The notes beneath the pieces are model-generated. The model saw nothing but the letters and a program-made list of their open reading frames with translations, was not told the origin of the DNA and did not search any database. A program made the translations under genes and the position numbers. Below, in pieces: positions 48,887 through 57,353 of a DNA stretch of 64,000 nt. Source of the stretch: Keguizhuia sedimenti. Its GTDB lineage: Bacteria > Pseudomonadota > Gammaproteobacteria > Burkholderiales > Burkholderiaceae_D. The stretch is taken from NCBI GenBank assembly GCA_030715135.1, contig JAUYVH010000001.1, forward strand, positions 62,001 to 126,000. Direction: 5' to 3'. Position 1 is the stretch's first letter. The number at the start of each line of letters is the position of its first letter.

Positions 48887-50440
48887 TTATGGATTAATGG
48901 GTCCTGCATTTGCTTCATGTTGACCGAGTGGTGCTGGAACGTTTTTTTTCACGGCGTTTCTTTTCCTGTACGCGGATACCAGAGCCAGGATCACTATTGC
49001 GGCAGTTATGGTCATGAACAGCAGACTGACCGGCCTTGTGAAGAAAATCGTCGGGTCGCCGCGCGACAGCAGCATCGAGCGCCGCAGGTTCTCTTCCACC
49101 ATCGGGCTCAGGATCAGCCCGAGCAGCAGGGGGGCGGCCTCGCAGCGCAGCTTGATGAAGATGTACCCGACCAGCCCGCAGGCCATCACGAGGAAGATAT
49201 CGAAGGGATCGCGGTGCAGGCTGTAGATACCGACTGCAATGAAGGCGATGATCGACGGGAAAAGAATGTGATACGGAATCGACAGCATCTTGATCCAGAC
49301 ACCAATCAAGGGCAGATTGAGTACCACCAGCAGGAAGTTGCCGATCCAGAAACTGGCGATCAGTCCCCAGAAAAACTCGGGATTATTGGTGAGCATTTGC
49401 GGCCCCGGCACCAGTCCATGCACCATCAAGGCGCCCAGCATCAGCGCCATGGTGGCATCGCCCGGAATGCCGAGCGAGAGCGTCGGAATGAACTCGGTCT
49501 GCGCCGCCGAATTATTGGCGGCCTCGGGCGAGGCCACACCCGCGATCGCTCCCTTGCCGAATTTTTCAGGGTGCTTCGACATTTTCTTTTCCACCGCATA
49601 CGCGGCGAAGCTGCTGATCGCGGGACCGGTACCCGGCAGCACGCCGAATACGGTACCGATGGCGGTGCCGCGGATTGTCGGCCAGGCGGATTCCTTAATA
49701 TCTTTTTTGGTCGGCACCAGGTCCCGCCAGCGCACCTTGGAGATATAGCCCTCGCGCTTGCCGCCCTTGGCGATGTTGTGGATGACTTCTGCCAGGCCAA
49801 ACAAACCGGTCACGACAGCGGTGAAGCCAATGCCGTCGAGCATATGATTGCTGCCGAAGGTATATCTTGGCGTGCCCGATATCGTATCCTGGCCGACGAT
49901 CCCCAGCAGCAGCCCGAACACGACCATGCAAATGCCCTTGATCATTCCGCCTTGCGACAGGATCGACCCTGCCAGCAAGCCCATCAGCATCAGTGCGAAG
50001 TATTCGGGAGACTGGAAATCGAGCGCAAACCGGGCCAGTGCCGGCGCAAAAGCCGACATGATCACGATGGCAACGCATGCGGCGAAGAAAGAAGCGAGCG
50101 TCGTGATGAACAGCGCGGGTCCTGCCCTGCCCTGCTTGGCCATCGCATGGCCATCCATGCAGGTGATCGCCGACGCAGCCGTTCCCGGCAAGTTCAGCAG
50201 GATGGCGACAGTGGAACCGCCGTACATCGAACCATAATAAATGCCGGCCAGCATGATGATCGCTTCGGTCGGCGGCAGGTGGAAGGTGATCGGCAGCAGC
50301 ACTCCGATGGCGGCAATCGGGCCGATGCCGGGCAGGACGCCGATAAAGGTACCCAGTGTGACGCCGACCACGCAGTAAAGAAGGGCTGAAAGGGAGAGCG
50401 CAACCCCAAAGCCCATCGCCATATTAGATAGGAAGTCCAT
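48887..50440 (-). CDS. tctA: Tripartite tricarboxylate transporter, large permease TctA (second system)
   Basis: A 517-aa membrane protein with the TctA motifs PGIGPIAAIGVLLP, GIYYGSMYGGSTVAILLNLPG, GVLPGTGPAISSFAAYA and GVASPEAANNSAAQTEFIPTLSLGIPG. It starts three bases after tctB. It resembles the tctA at 4.6-6.1 kb throughout, so the two systems are paralogues, but differs enough that they are not a recent duplication. Confidence 0.94.
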   Translation of the reverse strand: MDFLSNMAMGFGVALSLSALLYCVVGVTLGTFIGVLPGIGPIAAIGVLLPITFHLPPTEAIIMLAGIYYGSMYGGSTVAILLNLPGTAASAITCMDGHAMAKQGRAGPALFITTLASFFAACVAIVIMSAFAPALARFALDFQSPEYFALMLMGLLAGSILSQGGMIKGICMVVFGLLLGIVGQDTISGTPRYTFGSNHMLDGIGFTAVVTGLFGLAEVIHNIAKGGKREGYISKVRWRDLVPTKKDIKESAWPTIRGTAIGTVFGVLPGTGPAISSFAAYAVEKKMSKHPEKFGKGAIAGVASPEAANNSAAQTEFIPTLSLGIPGDATMALMLGALMVHGLVPGPQMLTNNPEFFWGLIASFWIGNFLLVVLNLPLIGVWIKMLSIPYHILFPSIIAFIAVGIYSLHRDPFDIFLVMACGLVGYIFIKLRCEAAPLLLGLILSPMVEENLRRSMLLSRGDPTIFFTRPVSLLFMTITAAIVILALVSAYRKRNAVKKNVPAPLGQHEANAGPINP

Positions 50441-50443
50441 ATT

Positions 50444-50974
50444 TTAGGGCCACAAGGAAATGGGTAAGCCGATGCCGTAGACGAAAATCACGGCGCAGAG
50501 GACGGACACGGAAATCGACAGGATGAGCGAGCCGATTAAAGGTCGCCCGGGCTGTGCGCGGGTGGCGATGAACACCAGGATGGCGATGGCGATCAGCATC
50601 CCCGCCGGCCTGACGAGCATGGCGAATGCCAGGAGCGACAGCATCGTGAAGAGCAATGCGCGCGCTGCGGCCAAGTCAGGGACCAGTCTGGATTTGCCGC
50701 CAGATTCGCGCAGACGCCACGCCACCAGAGTCTGCACTGCAAGCGCTGCTCCGAGCACTATCATCAGGCCTGAGACGAGAAGAGGAAAAATTCCCGGTCC
50801 CATCCGATGGATAGTGCCGATACGGTAATCGAGCGCCATCACAAATGCGCCGGCACCCAGAATGATAAAGATTGCGGCCGATATAAGATCTTCGACCGGC
50901 TTCCCGGCTTCCTGATCGTCTTCGGTATCGCTACCAGACTTGCCAGGCACAGGCGTGGCATTAGGTATTGCCAT
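50444..50974 (-). CDS. tctB: Tripartite tricarboxylate transporter, small permease TctB (second system)
   Basis: A 176-aa protein with a polar N-terminal tail of about 30 residues and four hydrophobic segments. The TctB-type sequence IGTIHRMGPGIFPLLVSG follows the first helix. First gene of tctB-tctA-tctC-FAH hydrolase, transcribed away from the FadR-type regulator across a 216-base region full of ATTGGT boxes. Confidence 0.9.
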   Translation of the reverse strand: MAIPNATPVPGKSGSDTEDDQEAGKPVEDLISAAIFIILGAGAFVMALDYRIGTIHRMGPGIFPLLVSGLMIVLGAALAVQTLVAWRLRESGGKSRLVPDLAAARALLFTMLSLLAFAMLVRPAGMLIAIAILVFIATRAQPGRPLIGSLILSISVSVLCAVIFVYGIGLPISLWP

Positions 50975-51089
50975 GATGTCTACTCCTTTATATTTTTAGC
51001 TGCCTGCACACCTGTTCATTTTCCCGAACCGGAATGCCTGCACCTGCTCTAGAATGCTTTTTGATTTTGTGTAATTCCAGAGATGGTTT

Positions 51090-51170
51090 GTTTAACCAAT
51101 GTGGCCTATAATTGCACCAATGGTTTTATTGGTCAAGAATTTTATTCAATTGGTTAGAAATTGGTTAAAC
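51090..51170. promoter_or_regulatory. Symmetric array of ATTGGT/ACCAAT boxes, probable regulator operator
   Basis: ACCAAT at 51095-51100 and 51116-51121, ATTGGT at 51128-51133 and 51149-51154 form a nested palindrome centred at 51124.5 with equal 15-base spacers and a 6-base core. A fifth box, ATTGGT (51160-51165), lies 11 bases beyond. GTTTAACCAAT (51090-51100) and ATTGGTTAAAC (51160-51170) are exact inverted copies. The spacings of 21, 12, 21 and 11 are close to helical-turn multiples. Position between regulator and tctB suggests autoregulation and control of transport. Confidence 0.7.
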
Positions 51171-51190
51171 CTCACCGGTTAGGAAAAACC

Positions 51191-51937
51191 ATGGCAAAAA
51201 TGAAGGCAGACAGGGAAGATTCCAGAAAAGACGGTGCCTTAGTGCAACTAAGGGCTTATCTGGCCAAAGAGGATCTGCCACCCGGAAGCCGATTGCCGCC
51301 CGAGAGAGAATTGAGCGAAATTCTGGGAGTGACGCGCGGCGACCTGCGCAAAGCCATTTCTGTACTGGAATCAGAAGGCCAACTTTGGCGGCATGTCGGC
51401 AAGGGCACCTTCCTTGGGCCTAAACCAATCGATACAGTGGTCAACCTTCAAGGTGTAGATCAGCGAACCAATCCGGCAGAAGTCATGCGCACCCGGATAC
51501 TCATGGAAACCGCAATTGCGCGGGAAGCGGCACTCAATGCCAACCGGGCCGACATAGAAGCCATGCAGCGCTGCCTCAAGGCTTCGCGCGCCGCAAAAAC
51601 CTGGCGTCAGTATGAAACTTCCGACAACCAGCTGCATCAATTGATCGCCGAAGCGACACATAACAGCTTGCTGATTGCACTCTATGACGCGCTGAACGCC
51701 GTGCGCCGCACCATCGTCTGGGGCCGCATGCGCAGTTCACAGGGAGGCCCGCCGGCCGATCATCACAGTTTTGCCGAACACGAAGCGCTCGTCACTGCCA
51801 TTAGCGAACGCGACATTCATGGCGCCGAGCGGGCCATGCAAAAACACCTCTCTGTGGTGGAGCAACGTCTGCTTTCGCCATTTCGAAACGAGGATGGCGA
51901 CGAAAGATCCGCCACGGAATCGCAAAAGAAAGCCTGA
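51191..51937 (+). CDS. GntR-family (FadR/FCD) transcriptional regulator
   Basis: The product of about 248 aa has an N-terminal winged HTH (LPPGSRLPPERELSEILGV...DLRKAISVLESEGQLWRHVGKGTF) and a C-terminal FCD ligand domain (EVMRTRILMETAIAREAA..., with conserved His/Asp positions for a metal-bound carboxylate, as in DNQLHQLIAEATHNSLL and FAEHEALVTAI). FCD regulators of this kind usually sense small organic acids. It diverges from tctBAC-FAH and probably controls it. ATG 51191 is preferred to GTG/TTG starts further upstream, which would run into the operator array. Confidence 0.92.
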   Translation: MAKMKADREDSRKDGALVQLRAYLAKEDLPPGSRLPPERELSEILGVTRGDLRKAISVLESEGQLWRHVGKGTFLGPKPIDTVVNLQGVDQRTNPAEVMRTRILMETAIAREAALNANRADIEAMQRCLKASRAAKTWRQYETSDNQLHQLIAEATHNSLLIALYDALNAVRRTIVWGRMRSSQGGPPADHHSFAEHEALVTAISERDIHGAERAMQKHLSVVEQRLLSPFRNEDGDERSATESQKKA

Positions 51938-52009
51938 CCTCACAAGCATCGCAGCCTAAATTGCGCATCGCGCAGCAAGCACAAGCTTTTCACCAGACAA
52001 ACCCGCAAT

Positions 52010-52041
52010 AAAAAGCCACGGCTAAATCGCCGTGGCTTTTT
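52010..52041. terminator. Bidirectional terminator between the GntR gene and icd
   Basis: Perfect 13-bp stem AAAAAGCCACGGC / GCCGTGGCTTTTT (52010-52022, 52029-52041) with a six-base loop. It can end both convergent transcripts. Confidence 0.92.
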
Positions 52042-52089
52042 ATTATCAAACGGGCAAAAAACCTGCCGGTTCCTGCCGTTCTTTCCGTG

Positions 52090-53334
52090 TTACATGCGCG
52101 CGATGATTGCGTCGCCGAATGCCGAAGTCGACACCTCAGTCGCACCTTCCATCTGGCTTGCGAAGTCAACCGTTACCTGCTTTTCACCGATTGCATTCTC
52201 GATACCCTTGATGATCAGGTCCGCCGCCTCTTTCCATCCAAGATGGCGCAGCATCATTTCAGCAGACAGGATCAGCGAACCCGGATTCAGCTTGTTCTGG
52301 CCGGCGAACTTGGGAGCCGTGCCATGGGTCGCTTCAAAACAGGCGTACTGGTCCGATACATTGGCCCCCGGCGCAATGCCGATGCCGCCTACCTGCGCCG
52401 CCAGCGCATCGGAAATGTAATCGCCGTTCAGGTTGGTGGTAGCGATCACATCGTATTCCTTCGGATGCAGCAGCACTTCCTGCAGGAATGCATCGGCGAT
52501 GGAATCCTTGACGACGACTTCGCGGCCCGTCTTCGGATTCTTGAATTTGCACCATGGTCCGCCGTTGATCGGCTCCGCTCCGAATTCTTCCTTTGCGATC
52601 TGATACGCCCAGTCGCGGAAACCACCCTCGGTGAACTTCTGGATATTGCCCTTGTGGACGATGGTCAGGGACTTGCGGTCGTTGTCGACCACGTACTTGA
52701 GCGCGGCGCGCGCCAGGCGCTGACTGCCTTCGACGGAAACGGGCTTGATGCCGATGGCCGACGTCTCGGGAAAGCGAATCTTCTTCACGCCCATTTCCTG
52801 GGTCAGGATCTGGATGATTTTCTTTGCCTCCGGCGAGTTGGCCTGCCACTCGATGCCTGCATAAATGTCTTCGGTATTTTCACGGAAGATGACCATGTCG
52901 ACATATTCCGGATGTTTCATCGGCGACGGTACGCCCCTGAAATACCGTACGGGACGGATGCACTGATACAAGTCCAGTTCCTGCCGCAACGCCACATTGA
53001 GCGAGCGCATCCCACCGCCGACCGGCGTCGTCATCGGTCCCTTGATCGATACGGAATAATCTTTCAATGCCTGGAATGTTTCATCGGGAAACCATTCGTT
53101 CGGGCCGTAGATGCGCGTGGATTTCTCACCCGCGAAGACTTCCATCCAGTGGATTTTCCGCTTGCCGTTGTAGGCCTTCTGCACAGCTGCATCTACAACT
53201 TTGATCATAACGGGAGTGATATCAGCCCCGATGCCATCGCCTTCGATAAACGGAATGATAGGGTTGTCAGGGACCGGCTGGCCCGGAATGATTTTCTGAC
53301 CGCCCGCGGGAACTTGAATCTTGCCTTCGCTCAC
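52090..53334 (-). CDS. icd: NADP-dependent isocitrate dehydrogenase
   Basis: TCA-cycle enzyme making 2-oxoglutarate. About 414 aa, close to E. coli Icd throughout: [38 protein letters not shown] with the phosphorylatable Ser, [56 protein letters not shown] and the C-terminal [11 protein letters not shown]. The start is GTG at 53334 with AAGGAG five bases upstream; frames starting further upstream have no homology. NADP specificity is inferred from the E. coli-like type. Confidence 0.97.
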   Translation of the reverse strand: MSEGKIQVPAGGQKIIPGQPVPDNPIIPFIEGDGIGADITPVMIKVVDAAVQKAYNGKRKIHWMEVFAGEKSTRIYGPNEWFPDETFQALKDYSVSIKGPMTTPVGGGMRSLNVALRQELDLYQCIRPVRYFRGVPSPMKHPEYVDMVIFRENTEDIYAGIEWQANSPEAKKIIQILTQEMGVKKIRFPETSAIGIKPVSVEGSQRLARAALKYVVDNDRKSLTIVHKGNIQKFTEGGFRDWAYQIAKEEFGAEPINGGPWCKFKNPKTGREVVVKDSIADAFLQEVLLHPKEYDVIATTNLNGDYISDALAAQVGGIGIAPGANVSDQYACFEATHGTAPKFAGQNKLNPGSLILSAEMMLRHLGWKEAADLIIKGIENAIGEKQVTVDFASQMEGATEVSTSAFGDAIIARM

Positions 53335-53776
53335 TCTTACTCCTTCAAAATTGAAATTGTGCTTTAGATAGGTAGCATCCCATGAATAGGACCAGCTCAG
53401 CTTACGCGCATACAGTTTCCTGATGTCGCACCGCGCAAAGCGACGGCCTGCGGCAAAGCAACTTAGCCGCTTACTATCATTGGTCAGTGCCGGATCAACG
53501 ATGGTCATCAGACGCCCTAGTGCGGCCACATTATAGCCGAGATGCCATGACCCTCATCCTGCAAAAGTTGTCTTATATAAGAGTAAAAATGCACGATTAA
53601 TAATATTCATAAATGCGCAACTCTTACCTGGACCTAGAGACAACGGCATAAATCCAAAACCGGAGGCATGTTGACCAAATTCCGGCAACGCTAAGAAAAG
53701 CAAAGCTCGGGCTTGCAAACTTTTCCCGCTTAGATAATAATGCAAATGCGAATTGTTATCATTTAAAGGTTTTGCA
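53335..53776. promoter_or_regulatory. Intergenic region between icd and hemP with a Fur box
   Basis: No gene is supported in these 440 bases. Near the hemP end, TGCGAAT-T-GTTATCA (53747-53761) matches the 7-1-7 Fur consensus TGATAAT-N-ATTATCA at 11 of 14 positions. An adjacent GATAATAAT (53733-53741) may extend it. It lies 15 bases before the hemP ATG, a repressing position. The icd SD is at the other end. Confidence 0.65.
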
Positions 53777-53971
53777 ATGAATCGACTGCCCTCGCAAGAC
53801 CCGTCGGCCGGGGAAGCCGCTTGTGGCGCTTCGGAGCCGGTGGCGCCCTCTCTTTCCAGAATAAAGAGCCAGGATCTGTTCAAGCAGATGCGGGAAGTGG
53901 AAATAGACCATGAGGGGCGAATTTACCGATTACGTCTGACCCAGTTGAACAAGCTGATCCTGACTGCATAG
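53777..53971 (+). CDS. hemP: Hemin uptake protein HemP
   Basis: Small protein of the HemP family (64 aa); in relatives it acts as an activator of haem-uptake gene expression or a haem-uptake accessory. The conserved C-terminal segment is LFKQMREVEIDHEGRIYRLRLTQLNKLILT. The first 30 residues are variable. ATG 53777 sits directly after the Fur box. No haem receptor gene follows here; the downstream genes are bfd and tonB-exbB-exbD. Confidence 0.9.
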   Translation: MNRLPSQDPSAGEAACGASEPVAPSLSRIKSQDLFKQMREVEIDHEGRIYRLRLTQLNKLILTA

Positions 53972-54074
53972 CGGTTCGCACCTTGAAGAAGGTACTTTTC
54001 AGAAAACCCGCCAGCCAGCTTATTGCGATAAGCAAGACAAAGCCAAGCCAGCTTTTCCTATATAGGAGCGCTTG

Positions 54075-54398
54075 ATGATGGTTACGGATGATTTTGACTT
54101 GGAAAACAGAGATAGAGCTGCCGGCGCGGTGAGGCCGGAGCTGATGATTTCGACGGTGCTGCACCTGATGTCGCACTACACGATCAATCTGCATGAATCG
54201 GGGGCATGCGTGAAGCTGGCTTCGGTGATCGAGCGTCATTTGCAGGCGCTTGCGAACCTGCCCAACCTGGCGCCGGTTTTGCGCGCAACCTGCGAACAGT
54301 TGTCGGAACAATGGGCTGAGATCGTCGAACGCACCATGCCGGTTACGAAGAAGAGTAATTTTTTTATGCGTCTCGTTCGGAACGAGCGCTTGGTTTAG
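54075..54398 (+). CDS. Hypothetical protein between hemP and bfd, 107 aa
   Basis: I do not recognise the family. The product is soluble, helical-looking, with segments MISTVLHLMSHYTIN, ACVKLASVIERHLQAL and LRATCEQLSEQWAEIVE. It has two cysteines and no signal peptide. The ATG at 54075 has AGGAG six bases upstream, good evidence of translation. Its place between hemP (104 bases before) and bfd (113 bases after) on the same strand suggests an iron-related role; that is inference from context. Confidence 0.75.
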   Translation: MMVTDDFDLENRDRAAGAVRPELMISTVLHLMSHYTINLHESGACVKLASVIERHLQALANLPNLAPVLRATCEQLSEQWAEIVERTMPVTKKSNFFMRLVRNERLV

Positions 54399-54511
54399 TA
54401 AGTGAATTAGTTAGCGCGAAGTGCGCGGGACTGCAGTTGAAACTACTGGTTGCCGGAAAGGTACAAGGAAACCCACCCGGCGCCTGACGATGACCTTAAG
54501 AAGGAAGTTGA

Positions 54512-54724
54512 ATGATTGTTTGCGTATGCCACAACGTCTCGGACCGTAAAATCCGCCAAGCCGTCGATGAAGGAGCGTCCTCTATGCTCGATCTGCGTAA
54601 TCAACTCTCGGTGGGAACATGCTGCGGCAAATGCCATTCCTGCGCCAAAGGCATCTTGCGCGAAAGGCTCGATGAAAACGCTGAATCATCCATGATTTTT
54701 CAACCTATGGCGATCGCCGCTTAA
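54512..54724 (+). CDS. bfd: Bacterioferritin-associated ferredoxin Bfd
   Basis: [2Fe-2S] protein that donates electrons to bacterioferritin haem to release stored iron. The 70-aa product has the BFD-like cysteine pattern CVCHNV near the N-terminus and CCGKCHSC further on, the latter giving the C-x2-C ligands. SD AAGGAAG precedes the ATG. Its partner bfr is 7 kb downstream on the same strand. tonB follows after six bases, so the two are probably co-transcribed under iron limitation. Confidence 0.93.
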   Translation: MIVCVCHNVSDRKIRQAVDEGASSMLDLRNQLSVGTCCGKCHSCAKGILRERLDENAESSMIFQPMAIAA

Positions 54725-54730
54725 GATGCG

Positions 54731-55435
54731 ATGCAGACAATTGCCTCTTCTGCGTCGTTCGACCACTTTTTATCTTCCCGTCCGTTAAAAAAAATCGGGC
54801 CATTGAGCCTCATCATTTCCCTGCATATCGCTTTTTTTCTTCTTGTACAAAGCAATCTCTTTCATCCCACAGTGCAGGCATCGGCTGCCCCCAAAGAAGT
54901 CATCGCAAGTTTCATCACGCCCGACCCGCAACCCGTGCCTGAAGTAGCGCAGCCTGTGCGCCCAAAGCCAAAGACCGTACCGATTGTCAAGAAAACATCG
55001 ACGCCAGTGAAGAGACTTCCACCCGCGACCAAGCCGGTGCCGATGCAAGAACCTGAAAGCGCTCCTGCCGAGGCTGAAGCTACGCCCCAGCCTGCGGCAG
55101 TCTCTGCGCCCTCCACCGCAGTTGCTCATGCTGCGCCGCCGGCAATAGCCGTTCCAAAAACAATTTCCGGCGTGGAATACATCCAGGCGCCCCGCCCTGA
55201 ATACCCACCACTTTCCAAGCGCATGGGGGAAGAAGGGAAAGTCCTGCTGCGGGTGCTGATCAATGAGAAAGGCCGCCCGGAAAAAATAGAACTTCAGCGT
55301 TCATCTGGCTTTGACCGGCTTGACGAGGCAGCACGCCAGAGTGCGCTGCGCGCAGTGTTCAAACCGCATATGGAAGACGGCAGGCCGGTCGCCGTCTACA
55401 CGACCATCCCTATCGATTTTCAACTCAATAAATAA
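54731..55435 (+). CDS. tonB: Energy transducer TonB
   Basis: Couples the proton-motive force (via ExbB/ExbD) to outer-membrane receptors. The 234-aa product has one N-terminal membrane helix (about 25-45, LSLIISLHIAFFLLV). A Pro/Lys/Glu-rich periplasmic spacer (about 60-140) leads to a C-terminal TonB domain (YPPLSKRMGEEGKVLLRVLI...DEAARQSALRAVFKP). It is the first of tonB-exbB-exbD. Confidence 0.95.
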   Translation: MQTIASSASFDHFLSSRPLKKIGPLSLIISLHIAFFLLVQSNLFHPTVQASAAPKEVIASFITPDPQPVPEVAQPVRPKPKTVPIVKKTSTPVKRLPPATKPVPMQEPESAPAEAEATPQPAAVSAPSTAVAHAAPPAIAVPKTISGVEYIQAPRPEYPPLSKRMGEEGKVLLRVLINEKGRPEKIELQRSSGFDRLDEAARQSALRAVFKPHMEDGRPVAVYTTIPIDFQLNK

Positions 55436-55458
55436 TTTCAAGATCTGAAGGAATCATC

Positions 55459-56190
55459 ATGCAAGCAAATCCGTATGGATTGGAAAATCTATGGTTACAA
55501 GGCGACTTCATTACCAAGGGAATCGCTATGTTGCTGGTGGCAATGTCGATTGCATCCTGGTATGTCATGCTGACCAAGGGCATCCAAATCTGGCGTTATC
55601 GCCGCGCCTCTTCGGCAGCGGGACACCGCTTCTGGGACACGAGCAACCTGCAGGAAGGTGTTAACAGTCTCGGACGGGATAATCCTTTCGCCGATCTTGC
55701 TCAGGCAGGCGTGGACGCGATGCGCCACCATACTGCGCATAAAGGGCATTTACACGACCAGTTGTCGGTCAGCGACTGGATGATGCTCTCATTGAGGCAA
55801 GCGATCGACGAATGCTCCGCCAAGCTCCAGTCCGGCATGGCGGTGCTGGCTTCCGTCGGTTCCACCGCACCCTTCGTCGGATTGTTCGGCACGGTCTGGG
55901 GCATTTATCACGCGCTGGTTTCCATCGGCACCTCCGGCCAGGCCAGCATCGACAAAGTTGCGGGTCCGGTCGGAGAAGCACTGATCATGACTGCCCTTGG
56001 CCTGGCAGTCGCAATTCCTGCCACCTTCGGCTATAACGCGCTGGTACGCGGAAACAAGTCCATCATTGCGCAATTGAACAAGTTCGGCTTCGACCTGCAT
56101 GCATTGTTCGTCACCGGTTCGCGCTCGGGCGCAAGCGATGGCGATAAAGCCGCCAATGGCGCCAAACTCGTCGCTATAGGAGGTGCGTGA
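55459..56190 (+). CDS. exbB: Biopolymer transport protein ExbB
   Basis: MotA/TolQ/ExbB proton-channel subunit of 243 aa with three membrane segments: about 18-40, and two near 130-155 and 175-200. Typical segments are GMAVLASVGSTAPFVGLFGTVWGIYHAL and GPVGEALIMTALGLAVAIPATFGYNAL. It is 23 bases after tonB, and its TGA overlaps the exbD ATG by one base. Confidence 0.95.
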   Translation: MQANPYGLENLWLQGDFITKGIAMLLVAMSIASWYVMLTKGIQIWRYRRASSAAGHRFWDTSNLQEGVNSLGRDNPFADLAQAGVDAMRHHTAHKGHLHDQLSVSDWMMLSLRQAIDECSAKLQSGMAVLASVGSTAPFVGLFGTVWGIYHALVSIGTSGQASIDKVAGPVGEALIMTALGLAVAIPATFGYNALVRGNKSIIAQLNKFGFDLHALFVTGSRSGASDGDKAANGAKLVAIGGA

Positions 56191-56606
56191 TGGCCATGGG
56201 TTCGCTGTCCGACACGGAAGACGACTTCAATCCAGAAATCAATACGACGCCGCTGGTCGACGTCATGCTGGTGTTGCTGATTATTTTCATCATCACTATT
56301 CCGGTGATGAACCATAGCGTAAAACTTGATCTGCCTCGCGCGGCCAGCCAGCCGAACGAAGTCAAGCCGGAAAGCATCAACTTGTCGATCGATGGGCAGG
56401 GCCAGATTTTCTGGAACGAGGAAATCATTGACGCCGAGCATATGAAGAACCGGATTGCAACCGCAGCGCTGAAGACTCCGCAGCCTGAATTGCATCTGCG
56501 CGCAGAACGCACAACGCCCTATGAAAAAGTTGCGCAGGTCATGTCCGCGGCGCAGTCCGGCGGCCTGAGCAAAATCGGTTTTGTTACTGATCCGAACGCA
56601 AAATAG
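56190..56606 (+). CDS. exbD: Biopolymer transport protein ExbD
   Basis: Proton-channel/TonB-energising subunit of 138 aa with a single N-terminal membrane helix containing the essential Asp (INTTPLVDVMLVLLIIFII) and a periplasmic domain ending SKIGFVTDPNAK. SD AGGAGG lies just before the overlapping exbB stop. It ends the tonB-exbB-exbD operon. Confidence 0.95.
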   Translation: MAMGSLSDTEDDFNPEINTTPLVDVMLVLLIIFIITIPVMNHSVKLDLPRAASQPNEVKPESINLSIDGQGQIFWNEEIIDAEHMKNRIATAALKTPQPELHLRAERTTPYEKVAQVMSAAQSGGLSKIGFVTDPNAK

Positions 56607-57353
56607 AACACTTTCCGTTTGGATACGGTGGCAGGCATCAAGCACGATGAATGAAGTTGGCGCGGTCTGGCTCGCTTGATCGATGCAAGGCGGTCTCAAT
56701 AACAAGTGCAATAACGTGAGGCCGTGCATGCCGAGTCGGCATCGCGGCCGTACTACCGCAGCGCACCCCGGCATCGAGGTTGCGTATTTTTCCCCTTGAC
56801 ACGTAATGCATGATGCATGGACAGTCAATCCTGACGCGCTGTGCCGGCATCCAGTCGTCCATCCTGTTCTTTGTATTGTTTTGAACACGCACAGAACAAA
56901 TCTGGCAAAACCAATTGACGATCAGCAAACCATAAAATACAATTGATAATGATTATCATTTAGCCAGCCACTCCCTACTCCGGGTAAGCCAGCCATCGAA
57001 TACACACAGGCACCGCCCTGTTTCAGGCTGGCTTCATTCTATGGATTTTCTCCCAGAATGTTCTGCTTCAGCCTGATTCATGGCTTCGCTTTCTGGAGAA
57101 CTCATGCATAAAAAAAGCAAGACATAGTTACACGACCCTCGTTCGCTCCTTCAGGAACGCCTGCATTAAAGCCTGCCGCAGTCCTGCGAATGATATGTAA
57201 CGCCTACCCCACGCAGGCAACAGGTAAATCGTACTCGCGGGCGGCAATGACTTAAATCGATTCACGCATATTCAACAAATAGTTCGTCAAGCGCCGGCCA
57301 GAGAGCCATTCGCCAAGCCGGTCGCCATCGATGATTCAACACAAGAAAGACTA
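56607..57353 (+). promoter_or_regulatory. 747-bp intergenic region with Fur box and long leader before the Fiu-type gene
   Basis: A perfect 7-1-7 Fur site TGATAAT-G-ATTATCA lies at 56944-56958. About 395 bases separate it from the receptor ATG, an unusually long leader in which I see no convincing gene. AAGCCAGCC (56986-56994) and GGCTGGCTT (57027-57035) could pair in the RNA. Bases 56607-56940 hold nothing recognisable; a 96-codon minus-strand frame there has no support. Confidence 0.7.

Noticed and set aside
48611..50389. 592-codon open frame on the plus strand
   Set aside because: It lies opposite tctA and tctC of the second TTT system and has shadow-like composition with no SD.
4570..50974. 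The two tctA/tctB/tctC sets as a recent duplication
   Set aside because: Gene order, protein lengths and sequences differ clearly; they are old paralogues of the kind common in Burkholderiales.
52087..53367. 426-codon plus-strand frame
   Set aside because: It is antisense to icd, which is unambiguous; no family resemblance.
53554..53883. 109-codon minus-strand frame overlapping hemP
   Set aside because: It overlaps the Fur box and hemP and has no family resemblance.
56638..56928. 96-codon minus-strand frame in the exbD-fiu intergenic region
   Set aside because: Cys/Arg-rich composition, no SD, no recognisable domain. A decayed gene cannot be excluded but is not supported.
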